Of a stretch of DNA of 36,324 bases, positions 6,142 through 14,099 are shown one piece after another. This DNA is from an uncultured Pseudomonadota bacterium. GTDB taxonomy: Bacteria > Pseudomonadota > Gammaproteobacteria > Steroidobacterales > Steroidobacteraceae. A program made the position numbers and the translations under genes. Location: NCBI GenBank assembly GCA_903927005.1, contig CAIYLH010000119.1, positions 1-36,324 on the forward strand, in the 5' to 3' direction. The notes under the pieces were generated by a model. That model was not told the DNA's origin, made no database searches, and was given only the letters and a program-made list of their open reading frames with translations. Position 1 is the stretch's first letter; every line of letters starts with the position of its first letter.

Positions 6142-8457
6142 ATGCGCACAACAGACAGCTCGCGAGGCCTAGCGTGGGGGTTGACCCTGCTGCTCTGCGC
6201 CAGCATCGACATCGCCGCCGCAGCTCACGACAATTCTGTCGCTGTTGGCTTGGGCAGCTACCGTATCCACCGTGAAGACGGCGTCCTTGGCCCGTCCCCA
6301 CCGCCGCCCCTGCCGCAGTTCCGCACTAGCGAGGCGGCAAAGCAGGCCGCGCCAACCAATCAATGGTACTCATCCGCCATTTTCTGGCGCTGGACGAAGC
6401 CGCTGTACGCGCAGCCGATGACCTACCGCACCAGCGAAGCCGGCTTCGAGGTTGGCCTGCCCGACCGCACCATCGCGATCGAAGACGGCGGCCGCAAGCG
6501 CGAGATCCGCTACCTGCACAGCGCCGCAATCACCATCTCGCCGATCGCGTTCAAGCCTAGCGGCAGCCGACTGGCGAAGCATTCCGACTGGCTGATCGAA
6601 CTGGAAATGGCGGCTAGCACCGGCGAGTCCCTCAAGGCAACCGTGCTGCACGGCAGCCCGTTCAGTTACTACGACTGCAGCACCGGCGACGTACGGTTCC
6701 ACCTAGCGGGCATACCGAAGCTGCTGTGGAACCCGCTCGCCAGCGGGCATGACCGGCGCGTCGCGGCGTTCACGCTCAACGGCCACGTCTACGCGATCTT
6801 CGCGCCCACCGGCTCCAGCTGGCAGTGGACGACGCCGACCGATCCGGTCCTGCACCTTCCAGCCACGGCTCGCTACTTCTCGGTGGCCGGACTGCCGGAT
6901 GATCGCGACACCACGGTCGAGCAGTTCCTGTCCGTGGCTTACGCGTTTCCCACCGAGACACGCTCGCAATGGAGCTACGACGAGCGAAGCAGCCGCGTTC
7001 GCGTGACCTACTCCATCGCCACCGTTGCTCGCGAGGGCAGAGGGCGAGAAACACTGATCGGGCTGTATCCGCACCAGTGGACTGCCAGCGCTGTCGCGAC
7101 CGATGCGGCCCCGCACTACGACACCGTCCGCGGCCAGATCCGGCTGATTCGCGGCAATCAGTTCACTACGGAGCGGACCTTTCACGGAATCCTCCCCAGC
7201 TGGGGGCCACTCCAGGACCCAGCGGCAAAAATGGCCGTTGACAGTCTGCTGGCCGACGACGTCGCGAAGACCGTGCAAATTTTCTTCCGCGATGGTCACG
7301 GCACCTACTGGGTTGGAAAGGGACTGGGAGCCATCGCGCAGCTAGCCTCGATCGCAGAGGCCGAAGGAAAGCAAAAGGAGCGCGCCACATTGCTCGGGCA
7401 GCTCAAGTCCAGTCAGGAGAGCTGGCTCGACGGCCGGCACGCAACGCATTTCCAGCACGACTCCACCCTCGGCTCGTTGTTCGGCTATCCGCAGGAATAC
7501 AACAGCGTCACCAATATCAACGACCATCACTTTCACTACGGGTACTGGTACATGGCCGCCGCTCACGTTGCCCTGCGCGACCGCACGTGGATCACTCCCG
7601 ACCACTGGGGCGGCATGGTGGCTCAACTGGTAGCGGACGTTGCGACCGCGGAGCGCGGCCGCGCCGACTACCCATTCCTGCGCAACTTCGACACCTACGA
7701 GGGCCACTCCTGGGCCTCCGGCACCGCGGAATTCGACGCGGGCAACAACCAGGAGTCATCGTCCGAAGCAATCAATGCCTGGGCAGGGCTCGTGCTGCTC
7801 GGCGAAGCGACGGGCGACCGAAAACTTCGCGACCTGGGCATCTACCTGTACACGACCGAAGTCGCCTCAGTGCTGCAGTACTGGTTCGACGTCAAGCGTC
7901 AGGTTCTGGCGCCGGAGCTCGGCAGCCAGTTCGCCAGCATGGTGTTCGGCGGCAAGTACGCCTACAACACCTGGTGGACCGAGGAGCCGCGACAGATCCT
8001 CGGCATCAATCTGCTGCCGTTCACGCCGGCGTCCACTTACCTCGCTCAGGACCCGGACTACATCCGACGCTCACTCGCCGCGCTGCCGGCGGAGGTCAAC
8101 GCCTACCAAAGCCGCGGCATCACCGATGGAACCCCGCCGGACGTCTGGCAGGACGTGCTGGTCTCGTACCAAGCGCTAGCAGATCCGGACGCCGCACTAC
8201 GGCAGTGGGACAAGCGCAGCTCAGCCGAGTTCGGCGAAACCAGAACCCATACGCTTTACTGGATTTCTAGTCTCAAAGAGATGGGCCAGCCTGATTTCAG
8301 TGTCACGGCTGACACACCCCTTTATGCGGTCTTCCGCAAGGCCGGCGGCCCGCGCACCTATCTTGCGTACAACGCCCGCGACACGCGATTGAAGGTGACC
8401 TTCAGCGACGGCAAGGTACTTGAGGTCACCCCGCACTCACTCGCACGGGGGCATTAG
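6142..8457 (+). CDS. Exported GH81 endo-beta-1,3-glucanase
   Basis: This 771-residue protein belongs to glycoside hydrolase family 81, inverting endo-1,3-beta-glucanases that attack laminarin, curdlan and fungal wall glucan. Residues 1-28 look like a Sec signal peptide (hydrophobic LAWGLTLLLCASIDIAAAA). The N-terminal beta-sandwich contains NQWYSSAIF and YAQPMTYR. The alpha-barrel carries INDHHFHYGYWYMAAA with catalytic Asp461, and GHSWASG followed by NNQESSSEAINAW with Glu538 and Glu542; this spacing agrees with characterised GH81 enzymes. There is no appended carbohydrate-binding module. The ribosome site before the ATG at 6142 is weak. The gene is monocistronic as far as can be seen and starts the beta-glucan locus. 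No LacI-type palindrome was found in the 229 bases upstream. Confidence 0.95.
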   Translation: MRTTDSSRGLAWGLTLLLCASIDIAAAAHDNSVAVGLGSYRIHREDGVLGPSPPPPLPQFRTSEAAKQAAPTNQWYSSAIFWRWTKPLYAQPMTYRTSEAGFEVGLPDRTIAIEDGGRKREIRYLHSAAITISPIAFKPSGSRLAKHSDWLIELEMAASTGESLKATVLHGSPFSYYDCSTGDVRFHLAGIPKLLWNPLASGHDRRVAAFTLNGHVYAIFAPTGSSWQWTTPTDPVLHLPATARYFSVAGLPDDRDTTVEQFLSVAYAFPTETRSQWSYDERSSRVRVTYSIATVAREGRGRETLIGLYPHQWTASAVATDAAPHYDTVRGQIRLIRGNQFTTERTFHGILPSWGPLQDPAAKMAVDSLLADDVAKTVQIFFRDGHGTYWVGKGLGAIAQLASIAEAEGKQKERATLLGQLKSSQESWLDGRHATHFQHDSTLGSLFGYPQEYNSVTNINDHHFHYGYWYMAAAHVALRDRTWITPDHWGGMVAQLVADVATAERGRADYPFLRNFDTYEGHSWASGTAEFDAGNNQESSSEAINAWAGLVLLGEATGDRKLRDLGIYLYTTEVASVLQYWFDVKRQVLAPELGSQFASMVFGGKYAYNTWWTEEPRQILGINLLPFTPASTYLAQDPDYIRRSLAALPAEVNAYQSRGITDGTPPDVWQDVLVSYQALADPDAALRQWDKRSSAEFGETRTHTLYWISSLKEMGQPDFSVTADTPLYAVFRKAGGPRTYLAYNARDTRLKVTFSDGKVLEVTPHSLARGH

Positions 8458-8513
8458 TTACGGCTGGCTTCGGCTCTTAGGATTCTGAAATCCAGCGCTG
8501 ATCCACTCTTCAA

Positions 8514-9062
8514 TTAAAGCCGTGGGTCATCGCTCTCGCGCACGAACGTCACGCTGGTGGGGCCGATACCATTGATCTGCACGATCCATTCCCCACGAAG
8601 CGCGCCATGGAAGTGCGCTGCACCACCCGGAACAAAAACCACCGCGCCGGGCGGGTAGGCCTGCAACTTGGCAGGGTCGTAGACGCTACCGAATCCAATA
8701 TAGAAAATGCCGGATATGACGGTATAGACGCGGTCATCCGGGTGATAGTGCGCATTGAAGACGACACTGCTCGGCATGCGCACGCGCGTCGTAAACGGAC
8801 CACGGCGGGTGGGATTTCCGAGGACAACCGCGGTCTGCGCCCCGGGCGCAGCTGCGTTCACCCCCCAGCGCAGCTCTTCCGGCAAGTAAGACACCGGCGC
8901 CTGTTGCGCACGCAACGTCGTCGGAACGCACAGCGTAATTAAACATATGCCAAGCGGGAGCGCCGCGAGAAAGCCTCGGACATGCCACGCACCGGAGCCG
9001 CCTGGACGCGGGGAGCCGGATACGACATCGCCGTCACGAGAAAATTTCGAATCTGCCGGCAT
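8514..9062 (-). CDS. Exported cupin-domain protein
   Basis: This 182-residue protein has about 30 polar residues, then a hydrophobic segment (FLAALPLGICLITLCVPTTL) ending RAQQAP, consistent with a signal peptide or anchor, and then a single cupin barrel. The cupin motifs are FNAHYHPDDRVYTVISG (metal-binding His residues and a YTV variant in place of the usual Glu region) and PPGAVVFVPGGAAHFH. Cupins range from sugar-binding proteins to dioxygenases and isomerases, so the reaction cannot be named. The ATG at 9062 has AAGGTG five bases upstream. It lies on the minus strand beyond the GH3 gene and its terminator, so it is probably transcribed separately. Its place between glucanase genes makes a role in the locus possible but unproven. 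Confidence 0.75.
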   Translation of the reverse strand: MPADSKFSRDGDVVSGSPRPGGSGAWHVRGFLAALPLGICLITLCVPTTLRAQQAPVSYLPEELRWGVNAAAPGAQTAVVLGNPTRRGPFTTRVRMPSSVVFNAHYHPDDRVYTVISGIFYIGFGSVYDPAKLQAYPPGAVVFVPGGAAHFHGALRGEWIVQINGIGPTSVTFVRESDDPRL

Positions 9063-9211
9063 GACGTCACCTTAAACGGGGGGAGCGTCGGATGGCTTCG
9101 GTTCTTAGCGCGGATTGCTTCTTCGGCCGAGTCGATCTGCCAGTCCTGCTGTAGCGCCCGGCGACCGCGCCAGCGTGCTGGTCGATCGGCGCGAGCCAGG
9201 GCTAGACAACA

Positions 9212-9242
9212 GTCGCAGGCGCGCCGACAACGCGCCTGCGAC
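9212..9242 (-). terminator. Terminator hairpin after GH3
   Basis: GTCGCAGGCGCG (9212-9223) pairs perfectly with CGCGCCTGCGAC (9231-9242) around a 7-base loop, eight bases beyond the GH3 stop codon. On the minus strand it is followed by TGTTGTCT, a weak T-rich tail. It closes the GH1-GH3 operon. Confidence 0.7.
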
Positions 9243-9249
9243 AGCCACT

Positions 9250-11217
9250 TTAGCGGCCGCCCAAGTCCTCACTCAGCCGATCGACCTTGCCACCGCGAGC
9301 ATAGCTCAGGCCATATCCAAGCGGGAACTCGGGCGTCAGAACGTCGCCCTTGCGAGCGAACGGCGCCGCAATAGCTGCGCGCGGCCAGGGGAACGACAGC
9401 GTGCCGCTAAAGTCGAAGCGCGGAGCGCCCTTCGAATCGCCAACCAGCACATCGGCCACACCGCCACCTTCCGTTCCAGGCTGCCAGGCGACAACGAAGG
9501 CGTCGCTGGCGTTGATTTCCTGATTGACCCACAGCGGCCGACCAGAAAGGAATACCGAGACGACCTTGATGCCGAGCGACTTGAAGTGGTTGATCTCGCG
9601 TAGCGCCGTGCGTTGGTTGTAGAAGGGGAGCTTCACGTCGCCAAACATCTCCGCGTAGGGCGTTTCACCGAATATGACGATCACGACGTCCGGCCTGCTG
9701 ACGGCCAGGTCGTCGGTCCCCTCCACCACTACGCCTGCGCTCGCCACGCCGCCGCTCGCCATGAGCGCGGACTTGATCCCGGCGTTAATCATCTCGGCGT
9801 TGGGGAAATCCCGCTTGCGCGTATCCACACCCTGCCAGGAAATCGTCCAGCCACCGGCCTGCATCGCGAGGTTGGAGAAATCCGCAATCAGCACCCGCGA
9901 CGACCCCCGTATTGGCAGCACGCCGTCGTTCTTGAGCAGCACGAGCGACTTGCGCACCGCCTCGCGCGCGATCGCACGATGCGCGTTAGAGCCGAACAGA
10001 TCGAAGCGCCCCTCATAGGGACGGGCCGACTCGAACATCCCAAGCTTGTACTTGACCCGCAGAATGCGACGCACCGCATCGTCGAGGCGCGCCATCGGGA
10101 TCTCGCCTGCGGCGACCTCCTCGAGCAGGTTGTTGAACAGCACCTTCCAGGTCAGCGGCGCCATGTACATGTCGACGCCGGCGTTGAACGCCGCAGGACA
10201 GCGATCCTTGTTGCAGCCCGGCACCAGACCGTGTCCGTTCCAGTCACCGATCACGAAGCCTTCAAAACCCATGCGCTCCTTGAGAATGGTCGTCAGCAAC
10301 GGTCCATGACCGTGCATCCTGTCGCCATTCCAGCTGGAGTAAGACGCCATCACGGTGAATACGCCGGCCTCGATCGCCGGCGGATAGCCTGCCGCGTGCA
10401 GCCGCACAAGCTCCGCCTCGCTCATGGCGGCGTTCCCCTGGTCCTCGCCTAAAGTCGTACCGCCGTCGCCCAGGAAGTGTTTCGCCGTCGCGGCGACGCG
10501 CCCGGCCTGCAGCCGGCCGCCAATAGATGGCGCGCCCTGCAGCCCCTCGATCGCGGCACCCGCGTAACGGCGCACAAGATCCGGGTCCGACGAATAACCC
10601 TCGTACGTACGCCCCCAGCGGGTGTCAGCCGGTACCGCCAGCGTCGGCGCGAACGTCCAGTCGATTCCGGTCGCGGCAATCTCCTCGGCGGTTGCCGCGC
10701 CAATTCGACGTACCAGATCCGGGTCGTGGGCGGCACCGAGGGCAATATTGTGGGGGTACAACACCGCACCGACCACGTTGCTGTGGCCATGCACCGCGTC
10801 GACGCCAAAGATCACTGGAATGGCCAAGTGGCCCGGGCGAGACTCCAGCGCGACAGCGTGGAACTCGCGCGCGAGCGTCAGCCAGGCCTGCGGCGTGGCC
10901 CGCTCGTCGCCGTCAGGGCCCGAGTCGCCACCGGCGAGAATCGAGCCCAGCGGATACTCGCGCAGGTCGGCGGGCTTCACCGAGCCAATGTCCGTCTGCA
11001 CGACCTGACCGACCTTCTCGCGCACCGACATCTGCTTGAGCAAGGCGGTGATTTTCGCCTCGGTCGCCGGATCGACAAGCCCGGCACTTTTGGACTTCGG
11101 CCACAGCTCCGGATGAACCACCGGCTGAGCGGCCGTCGCGGTGAACGTGACGCAGGCCACAGCCGCTACGCAAGCCAGCAGGGTTCGGAATCCGGACAGG
11201 AGTCGTTTATTGTTCAT
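9250..11217 (-). CDS. Exported GH3 beta-glucosidase
   Basis: This 655-residue protein is a family 3 glycoside hydrolase, a retaining exo-beta-glucosidase. A signal peptide covers about residues 1-30 (LLACVAAVACVTFTATAA). The (beta/alpha)8 domain shows MSVREKVGQVVQTDIGSVKP, IPVIFGVDAVHGHSNV, TFAPTLAVPADTRWGRTYEG and KHFLGDGGT, with the nucleophile Asp325 in GFVIGDWNGHG. The second domain has KSLVLLKNDGVLPI and VIVIFGETPYAEMFGD, and the protein ends soon after FPLGYGLSY. Many related periplasmic enzymes (ExoI/ExoP-like, about 830-850 residues) carry an extra C-terminal domain that is missing here. The ATG overlaps the GH1 stop by 11 bases, so translation is coupled. Likely role: release of glucose from laminari-oligosaccharides in the periplasm. 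Confidence 0.93.
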   Translation of the reverse strand: MNNKRLLSGFRTLLACVAAVACVTFTATAAQPVVHPELWPKSKSAGLVDPATEAKITALLKQMSVREKVGQVVQTDIGSVKPADLREYPLGSILAGGDSGPDGDERATPQAWLTLAREFHAVALESRPGHLAIPVIFGVDAVHGHSNVVGAVLYPHNIALGAAHDPDLVRRIGAATAEEIAATGIDWTFAPTLAVPADTRWGRTYEGYSSDPDLVRRYAGAAIEGLQGAPSIGGRLQAGRVAATAKHFLGDGGTTLGEDQGNAAMSEAELVRLHAAGYPPAIEAGVFTVMASYSSWNGDRMHGHGPLLTTILKERMGFEGFVIGDWNGHGLVPGCNKDRCPAAFNAGVDMYMAPLTWKVLFNNLLEEVAAGEIPMARLDDAVRRILRVKYKLGMFESARPYEGRFDLFGSNAHRAIAREAVRKSLVLLKNDGVLPIRGSSRVLIADFSNLAMQAGGWTISWQGVDTRKRDFPNAEMINAGIKSALMASGGVASAGVVVEGTDDLAVSRPDVVIVIFGETPYAEMFGDVKLPFYNQRTALREINHFKSLGIKVVSVFLSGRPLWVNQEINASDAFVVAWQPGTEGGGVADVLVGDSKGAPRFDFSGTLSFPWPRAAIAAPFARKGDVLTPEFPLGYGLSYARGGKVDRLSEDLGGR

Positions 11218-12604
11218 CTAGCTGAAGCCTCAGAAAATCACGATACCAATTGCCGCTCGCTTTGAGGGTGCGACGCTGCGTCTTGAAGTCGACGTGCGTT
11301 AACCCGAAGCGGCGGGTGTAGCCCTCGGCCCACTCGAAATTGTCGAGCAGCGTCCAGGCGAAATATCCGCGCAGTGGCATACCGCGCGCGACACATTCGC
11401 TCGCCGCTGCCACATGACGCTGTAGGTAGGAACGTCGCTGCAGGTCGAGGATAGTGCCGTTCGCAGCCACCTCGTCATCGTAGCAAGCGCCGTTTTCGGT
11501 CAGGTAAATATTGGCCGGAGCGTAATCGCGGTGGACTCGTTCGAGCAGCCGGACCATCCCCTGCGGGCACACTTCCCAATCAGTCGCCGTGCGCTCAACG
11601 TCTTCGACGTGCACCACCTGCGCACTCAATGGCCCCTCGCCAGCGACATGCTTTATCGTTTCGGGAAAGTAGTAGTTGATACCGAGGAAGTCGATCGGTG
11701 CCGCGATGAGCTGAAGATCGTTGTGACGCACCATCGGCGCGTTCTTGCCGAACAGTGGCCAGATGTCGGACGGATAGCCGCGGCCATACAGGGGATCGAG
11801 GAACCAGCGGTTACGCAAGCCATCGTGGCGCTGCACTGCCTGCGCGTCCTGCGAACTCGCTGTTGCCGGTTGGCAGGGATGCAGGCTCAGCGCAATCCCT
11901 ACGCGCGCGTCTTGCACCTCGGCACGCAGCGCGGCGGTGGCCTTGCCATGCGACAGAAGAATGTGGTGGCACGCCTGCAGTGCCGATTTCCAGCCCTGCA
12001 CACCCGGTGCGTGTACGCCCTCCCGATGGCCAAGAAAAGCGCTGCACCACGGCTCGTTGTGCGTCGTCCAGTTGCGAACGCGATCCCCCAGCACGCGACC
12101 AAGGACGGCGGCATACTCTGCAAACGCCGCGACCGTATCGCGATGTTTCCAGCCACCGCGATCCTGCAGGGCTTGCGGCAGATCCCAGTGGTACAGCGTC
12201 GGCCACGGCTCAATGCCCCGCTCGAGCAGGCCATCGACCAGACGCGAGTAGAAATCCAGTCCGGCCGAATTGGGAACGGCACCACGACCCTGCGGAAAGA
12301 CACGTGGCCAGGCAATAGAAAACCGGTACGAGTTCAGGCCGAGGTCGGCGGCGAGGTCCAGATCCTCCCGCCAGCGCTGGTAGTGGTCGCAGGCCACCGC
12401 GCCGCTCGAACCGTCGCGAATCCTGCCCGGCATCTGGCAGAAGCGATCCCAGATCGACTCCCCCCGACCCTCGAGTTCGACGCCACCTTCAATCTGATAT
12501 GCGGACGTCGCACAGCCCCAGCGAAAATCCGCTGGAAACTGCTCGCGCCGGGGCAACGGGCTCGCGTCGTTCGTCGTTGGCATCGTTTGCGAAGGTCCGT
12601 GCAC
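11207..12604 (-). CDS. GH1 family beta-glucosidase
   Basis: This 465-residue protein is a family 1 retaining beta-glucosidase. It has the N-terminal signature FPADFRWGCATSAYQIEGG, the sugar-binding SIAWPRVFPQG, the acid/base Glu184 in TTHNEPW, the nucleophile Glu370 in YLTENGA, and the C-terminal YFAWTLLDNFEWAEGY. Length is typical of bacterial GH1 enzymes. No signal peptide is present, so it should act in the cytoplasm on imported beta-glucosides such as laminaribiose or gentiobiose. The ATG at 12604 is the longest start; an in-frame ATG at 12583 is an alternative and leaves the fold complete. It is the first gene of a two-gene operon with GH3, downstream of lacI on the same strand and of a LacI-type palindrome at 12668-12681. 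Confidence 0.94.
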   Translation of the reverse strand: MHGPSQTMPTTNDASPLPRREQFPADFRWGCATSAYQIEGGVELEGRGESIWDRFCQMPGRIRDGSSGAVACDHYQRWREDLDLAADLGLNSYRFSIAWPRVFPQGRGAVPNSAGLDFYSRLVDGLLERGIEPWPTLYHWDLPQALQDRGGWKHRDTVAAFAEYAAVLGRVLGDRVRNWTTHNEPWCSAFLGHREGVHAPGVQGWKSALQACHHILLSHGKATAALRAEVQDARVGIALSLHPCQPATASSQDAQAVQRHDGLRNRWFLDPLYGRGYPSDIWPLFGKNAPMVRHNDLQLIAAPIDFLGINYYFPETIKHVAGEGPLSAQVVHVEDVERTATDWEVCPQGMVRLLERVHRDYAPANIYLTENGACYDDEVAANGTILDLQRRSYLQRHVAAASECVARGMPLRGYFAWTLLDNFEWAEGYTRRFGLTHVDFKTQRRTLKASGNWYRDFLRLQLDEQ

Positions 12605-12667
12605 GTTCCCACTGCGGCCGCGACCCCCGTAGCCACGACTCGACAGGCTGCGACGTTACCTTAAACG

Positions 12668-12681
12668 TGGAAAGCTTTCCA
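12668..12681. promoter_or_regulatory. LacI-type operator upstream of GH1-GH3
   Basis: TGGAAAGCTTTCCA is a perfect 14-base palindrome in the 176-base gap between lacI and GH1. It shares the outer TGGxAA/TTxCCA pattern with the operator at 14019-14032 ahead of the PTS operon, and its CG/GC-centred layout is typical of LacI/GalR sites. A related half site, ACGTTACC (12653-12660), lies close to it. The neighbouring LacI protein is the likely ligand. The promoter itself is not clear; AAATAT just upstream on the minus strand is a possible -10 box. Confidence 0.65.
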
Positions 12682-12744
12682 TATTTTCCTTCGATGCACA
12701 CTTAAGCCGCCTTTTTAAGGGTCTGGCAGCCAAAACGAATGGGG

Positions 12745-12765
12745 GGGCGCCGCAGCGGTGCGCCC
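12745..12765 (-). terminator. Weak terminator candidate after lacI
   Basis: GGGCGC (12745-12750) and GCGCCC (12760-12765) can form a 6-base-pair GC stem 15 bases past the lacI stop, followed on the minus strand by ATTCGTTTT after a C run. It could partly separate lacI from GH1, but readthrough is possible. Confidence 0.35.
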
Positions 12766-12780
12766 GCGGCAAAGCCGTCG

Positions 12781-13791
12781 TTACGGCGGCGGCGGCGCGA
12801 CCGAGGCGCGCCAGGTGACACCGACCGGGAAATCCCGTTCGACCGGCAGGCCCGCGTCATAGCAACGGTTGAGCAGGCAGTGAACGCCCGCAACCGTCAC
12901 CTCGCGCAACGGAATGTGCACAGAGGTCAGTCGCGGCGCGGAGAACTCCGCGGTCTGCGTGTCGTCGTAGCCGAGCACGGACACCTGCCCCGGCACCGCA
13001 ATGCCGGCCTGTTGAAAATGCGCCAGCGCACCCACGGCCATCTCATCGTTGGCGCAGAACAGCGCGGTGAAGCGCGCGCCGCTCGCCAGCAGTGCCTGGG
13101 CGGACGCCCAGCCTCCCTCCGGGGAGAAGTCACTCTCGAGCATGGGCACGCTGTCCGCGGCGATGCCGTGGCGGGCCAGTTCGGCCATGAAGCCCGCAAT
13201 ACGGGCAACGTTGTCGGGCGAGGTACGCAGCCCCCCTATCACAGCGATGCGCCGATGACCTTTGCTCAGCAGCGCCTGCGCGGCGCAAATGCCGCCCTGG
13301 GTATGATCTGCAGAAAAACACTGCTCACTGATGCTCTCGAACACGCGGTTCAATACGACGATGTTGGGTTGCTGCCGACCCAGAGCGACTATGTCCTTTT
13401 CGAGCAGCGAGTTACCCATCACGATCAGGCCGTCGCAATCACGATCGATCAGAAAGCGAGCACCCTCGAGCGCCTGCTGGCGCTCGTCGTCGAGGCCGTG
13501 GCCAAAAGCGACGACCATGTAGCAACGGGAGGCACGCAGCGTCGAATCAATGGCCTGCAGGATCGGCGTATAGAACGTGCCCTTCAGCAGCGGAATGTAG
13601 ACACCTACCATCTGCGTCGAGCCGGACAACAGCGAGCGCGCGGCGTGCGAGGGGCGGAAGTTCAGTTGCTCGATAGCCTTCTGCACGCGCTGCGCCGTCG
13701 CCGGCGCGACCGAGCCCTTGCCGCTGACGACGCGCGAGGCTGTGCCTAGCCCTACACCCGCCAGGCGCGCCACATCCTTTATCGTCGCCAT
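12781..13791 (-). CDS. LacI/GalR-family transcriptional regulator
   Basis: This 336-residue protein has the LacI layout. The N-terminal HTH (MATIKDVARLAGVGLGTASR, then VVSGKGSVAPATAQRV) is followed by the hinge helix region (FRPSHAARSLLSGST) and a periplasmic-binding-protein-like effector domain with VGVYIPLL, DGLIVMGN, GHRRIAVIGG, TALFCANDEMAVGAL and VSVLGYDDTQTAEF. The ATG at 13791 was chosen because GAGGAA lies six bases upstream and because it begins exactly at the HTH; the longer start at 13839 adds 16 non-family residues. It sits between the PTS/ABC/GH30 operon (opposite strand) and the GH1-GH3 operon, and candidate operators precede both. The inducer is probably glucose or a short beta-glucoside, which is inference. 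Confidence 0.93.
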   Translation of the reverse strand: MATIKDVARLAGVGLGTASRVVSGKGSVAPATAQRVQKAIEQLNFRPSHAARSLLSGSTQMVGVYIPLLKGTFYTPILQAIDSTLRASRCYMVVAFGHGLDDERQQALEGARFLIDRDCDGLIVMGNSLLEKDIVALGRQQPNIVVLNRVFESISEQCFSADHTQGGICAAQALLSKGHRRIAVIGGLRTSPDNVARIAGFMAELARHGIAADSVPMLESDFSPEGGWASAQALLASGARFTALFCANDEMAVGALAHFQQAGIAVPGQVSVLGYDDTQTAEFSAPRLTSVHIPLREVTVAGVHCLLNRCYDAGLPVERDFPVGVTWRASVAPPPP

Positions 13792-13975
13792 CGGTTCCTC
13801 GCCTCGTTGGCCGCTCGCAGCAGCGCTACTGTCGTTCACCCGCGTCGCTTTGCACGCGCGCTCGTGGCATCGGCCTGTGCGTGACCGGAAATGGTTCCAG
13901 CCTGCGCAACAATAACGCTACGCCGCGCCAGCATCCACCCAGGCCAAAAAGACGTTTGCCGCGGAAAACGTGTCG

Positions 13976-14005
13976 TTGACGCGAAAATTTGGCAGGTGCT
14001 ATAGT
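13976..14005 (+). promoter_or_regulatory. Sigma70 promoter of the PTS/ABC/GH30 operon
   Basis: TTGACG (13976-13981) and TATAGT (14000-14005) are separated by 18 bases, close to the sigma70 consensus. Transcription should start near 14012, about 88 bases before the first gene. The region 13792-13975 has no other supported gene and must also hold the lacI promoter on the opposite strand. Confidence 0.65.
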
Positions 14006-14018
14006 GAAAAGGTCTGAC

Positions 14019-14032
14019 TGGTAACGTTTCCA
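14019..14032. promoter_or_regulatory. LacI-type operator ahead of the PTS operon
   Basis: TGGTAACGTTTCCA is a 14-base LacI/GalR-like palindrome with one mismatched pair, centred on ACGT/AACGTT. It begins 13 bases after the -10 box, where a bound repressor would block initiation or early elongation. The outer bases match those of 12668-12681. Confidence 0.7.
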
Positions 14033-14099
14033 AATATACCATCAAGATCACGCCGAAACCTCTGTTTCGTAGTTCGCCAACGAGGATGTTCGGCCCTAG

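Noticed and set aside
9613-10452. Long plus-strand open frames opposite GH3
   Set aside because: They are antisense shadows in high-GC DNA; the minus strand encodes a full GH3 enzyme with catalytic motifs.
11531-12664. 377-codon plus-strand frame opposite GH1
   Set aside because: It has no domain resemblance, and the opposite strand holds an intact GH1 gene with both catalytic Glu motifs.
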